A stretch of DNA of 64,000 nt, taken from assembly GCF_032102965.1 (NCBI RefSeq), contig NZ_CP134880.1:992001-1056000 (forward strand). The letters run 5' to 3'. Source of the stretch: Demequina capsici (GTDB lineage Bacteria > Actinomycetota > Actinomycetes > Actinomycetales > Demequinaceae). Every line of letters starts with the position of its first letter. Position 1 is the first letter of the stretch. The notes beneath the pieces are model-generated. The model was given only the letters and a program-made list of their open reading frames with translations, was not told the DNA's origin and ran no database searches. Shown piece by piece: positions 59,713 through 64,000 of this stretch. A program made the translations under genes and the position numbers.

Positions 59713-61203
59713 GTGTCTGACCTGTTCGGTCGTGTGGTTGCGGAGTCGACGCCTGCCGGGCTGGTCGACTCTGACAGTGTTTCCCCATATGACCGGTCGT
59801 ATGCGTATGACATGGCGGGACGGTTGACAGTCGTCACGGACCGCACCGCCGTCACAGGTGAGACGGTCAACACGGATCCGGCTGCCGGAGATGTCACGAC
59901 CTGTGTGACACGCACTTACCGGTTCGACGTGCGTGGGAACCGTCTGTCCCGCACCGCCGGACTCTCAGGCACGGACGGGGGGTGTGTGGCGGCCGGGACG
60001 GGTACGGCACAGTCGTGGACGTATGACACCGCTGGTCGGGTTCAGACCGCCGCGAACGGTGGAGCCGCATACGTGTATGACGGCCTGGGGCGGCAGACCC
60101 TGATCCCCGCAGCAGACACCCCTGCAGGAGTGTCCGCGGGGGATGTGACGGTCGGCTACTACGACAACGACCTCGCCGCGTCGGTGACCCAACACGGTGT
60201 CACCACGACCTACAGCCTGGATGCCCTGCAACGGCGTGCGACCGCGTCGACGACGTCGAGCTCGGGCACGACCACCCTCGTGCGTCACTACGCGGATCAG
60301 TCGGACAGTCCTTCGTGGGCGGTCGCGACCGACACCACCGGCAACGTGTCGACGTCTTGGTATGGGTCGTCGCTGGGTGGTGACTTGGGAATCACCCTCA
60401 CTGATGGGGTCGCGCAGGTCCAGTTGTCCGATATCCATGGTGATGTCGCACTGCCGGTCACCGTGAGCGCCGACGGCACCGTCACCGATGTCGGCGGGTA
60501 TAGCGACTTCGACGAATACGGCAACCCCGTCACCATCACCACCGACCCTGACACCGGAGTCATCGCCTACGGGTGGCTCGGAGCGAAGGAACGCGCCACC
60601 GACACCACCGGGCTGCTACTCATGGGAGTCCGCCTCTACAACCCCGTCACAGGGTCGTTCACCAGCGTGGATCCCGTCCCCGGAGGCAACGCCACCGCCT
60701 ACACCTACCCCCAAGACCCCATCAACAAATACGACACCTCAGGCAAGAACTGGTGGTCAAAGATCAAGAAGGGCCTAAGAGCTACGGGGGCGTGGCTCGA
60801 TCGCAACGCAGGGACTATCGGACTGGTGCTATCAGTCGTAGGAATGTTCACTTGCAGCATTTGTGCAGGTATCGCTCTTGCTGGACTCATCGTGGGGGCC
60901 TACTCGGCAGCTCGGACTTGCGCGGGCAACCTCCGGTCCATTGACTGTGGCCTCGGTGTCGCGTCTACTGTGGCGGGCGGCTCCGGGATGCTGTTCGGAA
61001 AGATTGGGAGGGGGCTCATGAGTGCCGGTCGAGCGCGGATCGCCGCGAATGGGGGTCGGAGCGTCGTACCTCACATCTATCACTCGGTTGTGGGTCGAGC
61101 GACCGTACAGGTCGGTCGTGCAGCGCGCCATGGTGGCAACGCTCTCGGCTGGAGCTCGAACGCAATGTCAGCGGGTTCTGCGTGGCATTCGAGGCGAGGC
61201 TAG
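59713..61203 (+). CDS. RHS/YD-repeat C-terminal half with toxin tip (5' truncated polymorphic toxin)
   Basis: 496 residues from GTG at 59713 without signal peptide. Residues 1-330 are YD-repeat text (Y-D-R-S-Y-A-Y-D-M-A-G-R-L, Y-R-F-D-V-R-G-N-R-L, W-T-Y-D-T-A-G-R-V) ending with the RHS core signature L-Y-N-P-V-T-G-S-F-T-S-V-D-P. After N-K-Y-D-T-S-G-K-N-W-W-S-K the tip (about 350-496) has two hydrophobic helices (I-G-L-V-L-S-V-V-G-M-F and C-A-G-I-A-L-A-G-L-I-V-G-A) and a basic tail. No known nuclease motif, so it may act on membranes or be a pre-toxin without its catalytic end. A full toxin would need an N-terminal delivery part; this is a recombination reserve or a fragment. Confidence 0.75.
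   Translation: MSDLFGRVVAESTPAGLVDSDSVSPYDRSYAYDMAGRLTVVTDRTAVTGETVNTDPAAGDVTTCVTRTYRFDVRGNRLSRTAGLSGTDGGCVAAGTGTAQSWTYDTAGRVQTAANGGAAYVYDGLGRQTLIPAADTPAGVSAGDVTVGYYDNDLAASVTQHGVTTTYSLDALQRRATASTTSSSGTTTLVRHYADQSDSPSWAVATDTTGNVSTSWYGSSLGGDLGITLTDGVAQVQLSDIHGDVALPVTVSADGTVTDVGGYSDFDEYGNPVTITTDPDTGVIAYGWLGAKERATDTTGLLLMGVRLYNPVTGSFTSVDPVPGGNATAYTYPQDPINKYDTSGKNWWSKIKKGLRATGAWLDRNAGTIGLVLSVVGMFTCSICAGIALAGLIVGAYSAARTCAGNLRSIDCGLGVASTVAGGSGMLFGKIGRGLMSAGRARIAANGGRSVVPHIYHSVVGRATVQVGRAARHGGNALGWSSNAMSAGSAWHSRRG
60658..60762 (+). repeat. RHS toxin-junction repeat, copy 2
   Basis: Partner of 57827-57931 (about 95% identity by eye). Here it lies inside the longest surviving RHS frame, showing the original context: core on the left, tip on the right. 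Confidence 0.85.
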
Positions 61204-61205
61204 CC

Positions 61206-61640
61206 ATGTCGGTTAGGCGCGTCGGCGCTGATGTCTCGGTTCGCATGAACTTGCTCGAACGCATCGGCGGATTCTTCTTCGGCTCCGCGCCCTCGCTTCA
61301 CATGACTGATGTTGAGTGGGTTGCCGCGGTCGGACGGCTACATGTCGACGATGCGACACAGTTCGTTCGCTTCAGCCAGTTGGGGTCGGTGAATCTGTCC
61401 GCGACGTGGGGCTATATCGACCTGCATGGTCGCTCGAACTACGACCGTGGCAGAGCGTACGTCCGAGTTCGCTACCGCAAGCCAGCGTATGTTGTCAAAG
61501 CTCAGTCCGGCGGTTCGTGGACTTTGCTCTTGTTCTCGAGCTCGCAGGGTGCGGCGCTGCTGCAAGAGATCTGCGCCGCGAACCCACGTGTGCAAGTCAG
61601 AGATGTGCAATCAGTGCTCCCATATCGCCTTCACAAGTGA
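61206..61640 (+). CDS. Small soluble protein after an RHS tip, candidate immunity protein
   Basis: 144 residues from ATG at 61206, 2 bp after the RHS stop. No membrane helices. The pattern G-R-A-Y-V-R-V-R-Y-R-K-P-A-Y-V-V-K-A-Q-S-G-G-S-W-T-L-L-L-F recurs in the 63375 product (G-R-A-F-V-R-V-W-P-R-R-D-A-V-V-V-R-M), so the two are related. Tight spacing behind the toxin gene is typical of immunity genes. No named family recognised. Confidence 0.65.
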   Translation: MSVRRVGADVSVRMNLLERIGGFFFGSAPSLHMTDVEWVAAVGRLHVDDATQFVRFSQLGSVNLSATWGYIDLHGRSNYDRGRAYVRVRYRKPAYVVKAQSGGSWTLLLFSSSQGAALLQEICAANPRVQVRDVQSVLPYRLHK

Positions 61641-61643
61641 CGC

Positions 61644-62160
61644 ATGGTGAACGCGCACCCGATCGGCCTAGAGCCTCAATGGGCGGGCCTGACGTGTGTG
61701 ACCAAGACGGGAGAGGCGACGCCCACAGTGCCTGCGGTACGCACCACCGGGTACTCGATGCTGCTGGCACCCACCACCACCGTCGAGTCCCTCGGGACGG
61801 TCACGCGCACCACCACGACCGCGTATCTGGCGGATGGTCGGACCGCGTCGTCGTCGACCGCGACGGCCGGGCTGGCGTCGTCCCAGGCGCTGCCGACCAC
61901 CGACTACGTGTATGACCCGGTGACGGGTCTGCAGACCGCCACAAAGTCCGTCGATGCGGCTGGAGTTACCATCTCGAGCGTGTCTATCGGGTATGACCGG
62001 TGGGGTCGCACCGTCACCTACACCGACACTGACGGCACAGTGATCTCGACCGCGAAGAAACTCGATACCGCGTCGGGCACGTATCCGGCCTACAAGTTCA
62101 GTGCGGCCTGCGACGCGGCGGGGAACATGATCGTGTGGGCCATGCCCGGTGGTGTCGCGC
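61644..62160 (+). pseudogene. RHS/YD-repeat middle fragment
   Basis: The frame from ATG at 61644 reads RHS text: T-T-T-T-A-Y-L-A-D-G-R-T-A-S-S-S-T-A-T, Y-V-Y-D-P-V-T-G-L-Q, I-G-Y-D-R-W-G-R-T-V-T-Y-T-D-T-D-G-T. The match ends near W-A-M-P-G-G, about 62155; the frame then runs on as unrelated Arg-rich codons to 62300. It has no start context of its own and joins abruptly to a toxin-tip piece. Part of it is repeated, with a deletion, at 63826-64000. Confidence 0.72.
61811..62098 (+). repeat. RHS core direct repeat, copy 1
   Basis: Matches 63826-63999 except that the second copy lacks an internal stretch of about 110 bp and has extra substitutions. Shared text includes CGTATCTGGCGGATGGTCGG and the run ending in CGTATCCGGCCTACA. 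Confidence 0.75.
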
Positions 62161-62223
62161 AGACAGCCAGGGGCGCGCTGGCCGGCACGGACCGTCCCGG
62201 TCAATGGATCTCGGGGCAGACCC

Positions 62224-62408
62224 AAGGTCGCGCGGGGTGCGGCGGTCAGTGTTCTGTTCGTCGGGTTCGGGTTCGGGTTCGGTGTCGGCAAGGGGCTTGA
62301 GGCCGCTGCACCCGCTGGCGGAGCGGTGGGGCGCGCCGCGACGATCACCGTGAATGCCCACACGGGAGCGCCTGGCCTGATCTGTTCGACGTCGAGGAGA
62401 TGCTAGGA
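62224..62408 (+). pseudogene. Toxin-tip remnant, direct repeat copy 2
   Basis: Second copy of 58145-58323. In the frame closing at 62406 it codes V-L-F-V-G-F-G-F-G-F-G-V-G-K-G-L-E-A-A and the same terminal G-L-I-C-S-T-S-R-R-C as copy 1; the membrane-helix part of the tip is missing. Upstream it is joined out of frame to RHS core text. The alternative frame again gives W-P-D-L-F-D-V-E-E-M-L-G and stops at the start of the next gene. Confidence 0.7.
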
Positions 62409-62413
62409 CTGTG

Positions 62414-62989
62414 ATGAACACAGAGGTGCTTGGGGTGCGACGTATCTGGTGTACATCGGTCGGCCTTCGCATGATCGTTCTGATGGCTGACTATCCCAGT
62501 GCGCTCGTTATTGCACTGGTGGCGGTGAGTGTCGATCGTGCGGCACGCGATGTCTCTGGTGTGCTGGTGTTTGGGACTGTGGCGGTGTTGATGACGGCGT
62601 GGGCGTCTGCGGCGGCGTTTCGTGCGCGGGTCGTGGTCGACGGGGAGTCGTTGGTGGTGGTGAATACGTGGGTGACGTTTCGGTATCCGCGGACGGCGAT
62701 TGCGGGGGTGGCGTCGGACGGGTTGTCGTTCCTTCGGGTCGATTTCACGGACGGGTCGAGTCGGCGGTGTTGGGCGATCCAGGCGACGAATCTGATGTTG
62801 ATGCTGCGTCGTCGCACGAGGGTGGACAAGGTCGCTGACGAGATCCTCGAAGCGCTCGGTGGTGAGCGTCGGGTGGTGTCGAGTGAACCGTTCGAGGTGG
62901 CGAGGTCGTGGTCGGGGTTGCCGATCCACGCGTGGGTGCTGATCGCGATCTACCTGGCGATGGTCGTGCAATGGTTCGCCACCACGTGA
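62414..62989 (+). CDS. Two-helix membrane protein with PH-like domain, candidate immunity protein (copy 2)
   Basis: 191 residues from ATG at 62414, with AGGA 5 nt upstream; GTG one codon earlier is possible. Paralogue of the 58326 product: the first 60 residues align but differ (I-W-C-T-S-V-G-L-R-M-I-V-L-M against V-W-R-S-S-V-Q-A-R-I-L-V-N-L), while from V-L-M-T-A-W-A-S-A-A-A-F to the end it is nearly identical. Two N-terminal helices, PH-like beta domain, one C-terminal helix. Preceded by a remnant of the same tip as copy 1. Confidence 0.7.
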   Translation: MNTEVLGVRRIWCTSVGLRMIVLMADYPSALVIALVAVSVDRAARDVSGVLVFGTVAVLMTAWASAAAFRARVVVDGESLVVVNTWVTFRYPRTAIAGVASDGLSFLRVDFTDGSSRRCWAIQATNLMLMLRRRTRVDKVADEILEALGGERRVVSSEPFEVARSWSGLPIHAWVLIAIYLAMVVQWFATT

Positions 62990-63003
62990 CAGCAATGACG
63001 GCC
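62585..63003 (+). repeat. Immunity-gene direct repeat, copy 2
   Basis: Partner of 58503-58921, the same 419-bp length with scattered substitutions and no gap. Ends at AATGACGGCC like copy 1, followed by unrelated sequence. Confidence 0.88.
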
Positions 63004-63234
63004 GGGCTTTCAATCGCGAGGATGTTGGGACGTGCTATGTGTGGTACGGCTGCCATGAGGATCGGCGCCGTCAGCACCGCTTATGCGAGCGGCAAGGGGA
63101 AGACGGCCGACTGTGCGGTCGGCGTGGCGACTCTCCTCACCGGTGCCGCAGGCATGAAGACCGTCGCACGGGCGCGAGACTCCTGGAGAGCGGCGAGGTT
63201 CGGATCAGCGGCGCCGTCGCCAAGGGGTTCGTGA
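62995..63234 (+). pseudogene. Orphan toxin-tip fragment behind immunity copy 2
   Basis: 79-codon frame from ATG at 62995: M-C-G-T-A-A-M-R-I-G-A-V-S-T-A-Y-A-S-G-K-G-K-T-A-D and C-A-V-G-V-A-T-L-L-T-G-A-A-G-M-K, resembling the S-A-A-R-T-C-A-G ... C-G-L-G-V-A-S-T-V-A-G-G-S-G region of the tip at about 60905-60985. The last 20 codons look shifted; another frame continues to V-K-V-D-Q-L-T-M and a stop near 63275. A degraded tip. The following 100 bp up to 63360 hold nothing I can name. Confidence 0.55.
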
Positions 63235-63374
63235 GGCGGGCGTGGAACGTGAAGGTCGACCAACTAACGATGTGACCTGGAGCTGCGGTCGTTCGGAGTG
63301 GAAAGCGCATCGGTTGGTACACGGTTGGAGCGTCAGCGGCCGCTGTCGCCAGTTCTCATTGGAGGTGACACGCA

Positions 63375-63806
63375 GTGCTCGCGATCACTGAGAGTTCGGT
63401 GTCCTTGCGGGTTGGGTTGTGGTGGCGTCTGGGCCTGCCCTATTTGAGTTCGAGTCCGCGTACCGCCACGGCGGATGTGGTGGCCTTCGGGGTGGTTCCA
63501 GATGCGTCCGATGCCGACGTCTTCAGGCTTGTGCGACCACACTGGAGCGTTCTCGTGGGGTCTTACGCGAGCGTTGTGCGTGCTGACGCGAGGGCGACGT
63601 CAATTGTGAGCGGCGGTCGCGCCTTTGTTCGGGTGTGGCCGAGGCGTGATGCGGTGGTTGTTCGCATGCGCCAGGGCGGGAAGTGGTCGTTGTTCATGAC
63701 GACTGAGCGGCAAGCTGAGGCCAAGCTGGAGCTGCTTCGCCGCCACTGTCCCAGCGCCCGCGAGCTGGCTCCAGGTGAGCTTTTCAGTGCAACGCGTGAG
63801 CGGTGA
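63375..63806 (+). CDS. Small soluble candidate immunity protein related to the 61206 product
   Basis: 143 residues from GTG at 63375 with a strong Shine-Dalgarno GGAGGTGA 6 nt upstream, so expression is likely although no intact toxin precedes it. V-S-G-G-R-A-F-V-R-V-W-P-R-R-D-A-V-V-V-R-M-R-Q-G-G-K-W-S-L-F aligns with the 61206 product, and both follow it with a helix rich in A/E/L and a C-P or N-P. Likely an orphan immunity gene protecting against sister strains. Confidence 0.65.
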   Translation: MLAITESSVSLRVGLWWRLGLPYLSSSPRTATADVVAFGVVPDASDADVFRLVRPHWSVLVGSYASVVRADARATSIVSGGRAFVRVWPRRDAVVVRMRQGGKWSLFMTTERQAEAKLELLRRHCPSARELAPGELFSATRER

Positions 63807-63825
63807 CAGGTCGTGGTGTCGGTGA

Positions 63826-64000
63826 TGTAACACCACCACCACGACCGCATATCTGGCGGATGGTCGGAGCGACCTTGTCGAGCGTGTCTACCGGCGATGG
63901 CCGGTGGGGTCGCTCCGTCACGTGCACCGACACTGACGGCACTGTGACCTCGACCGCGAAGAAGCTCGACACCGCGTCGGGCACGTATCCGGCCTACACG
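63826..64000 (+). pseudogene. RHS/YD-repeat fragment with internal deletion, cut by window end
   Basis: A shortened repeat of 61811-62098: the text T-T-T-T-A-Y-L-A-D-G-R-S is followed after a gap by the D-R-W-G-R-S-V-T-type stretch and T-K-K-L-D-T-A-S-G-T-Y-P-A-Y. By eye the reading frame is disrupted around 63870-63905. It continues beyond the window, so the array is longer than seen here. Confidence 0.7.

Noticed and set aside
62149..62406. Independent small gene over the second toxin-tip repeat
   Set aside because: Its first 28 codons are unrelated Arg-rich text and the rest is the repeated tip fragment; better read as a remnant.
56643..64000. Insertion sequence or prophage as the cause of the repeats
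   Set aside because: No transposase, integrase, terminal inverted repeats or phage structural genes were seen; the repeats coincide with RHS module boundaries.

Overview
The window is GC-rich, densely coded DNA with many GTG starts and 1-8 bp start/stop overlaps. Gene order is typical of Actinomycetota: hemC-D-B-L; hrcA-dnaJ-rsmE-HIT-phoH-ybeY-corC-era; comEA-comEC-holA next to rpsT and lepA. A Micrococcales-type actinobacterium is my inference. No rRNA, tRNA or CRISPR array was recognised.

Layout. 1-6.3 kb: the tail of a surface-anchored (CopC-like) protein, a DtxR/MntR regulator, an MFS exporter, and the early tetrapyrrole genes hemC, hemD, hemB, hemL. 6.6-22.4 kb: a long, tightly coupled plus-strand unit for nitrate assimilation. 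It holds a nitrate transporter, nitrate reductase with its electron-transfer subunit, nitrite reductase NirBD, siroheme synthesis (CysG-type, CbiX-like), a HemD-winged-helix fusion regulator, molybdenum cofactor genes (ThiF/MoeB-like, moeA, moaC, mobA, DUF6457, moaD) and an amine oxidase. 22.4-28.5 kb, minus strand: a secreted protein of unknown function, moaA-moaE-mog, modABC and a Mop-domain regulator. Together these take up nitrate and molybdate, build molybdopterin and siroheme, and reduce nitrate to ammonium.

28.5-56.6 kb is mostly housekeeping: a PH-domain membrane protein, an ATP-grasp/alpha-E/transglutaminase operon, leuS, two degV genes, comEA-comEC-holA, rpsT, an orphan MazF-like gene, a PAS-GGDEF-EAL protein, lepA, hemW, a P-loop kinase, two DUF4870 membrane proteins, CIRCE-hrcA-dnaJ, rsmE, HIT, phoH, ybeY, corC, era.

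56.6-64.0 kb is the unusual part. It is an accessory array, all on the plus strand, of broken RHS/YD-repeat toxin pieces, alternating toxin tips and small candidate immunity genes, with several direct repeats inside it. I read it as a polymorphic-toxin cassette bank formed by repeated recombination and duplication. It includes two near-identical copies of a toxin-tip/membrane-immunity module about 4 kb apart that share the same apparent scar. The array runs off the right edge.
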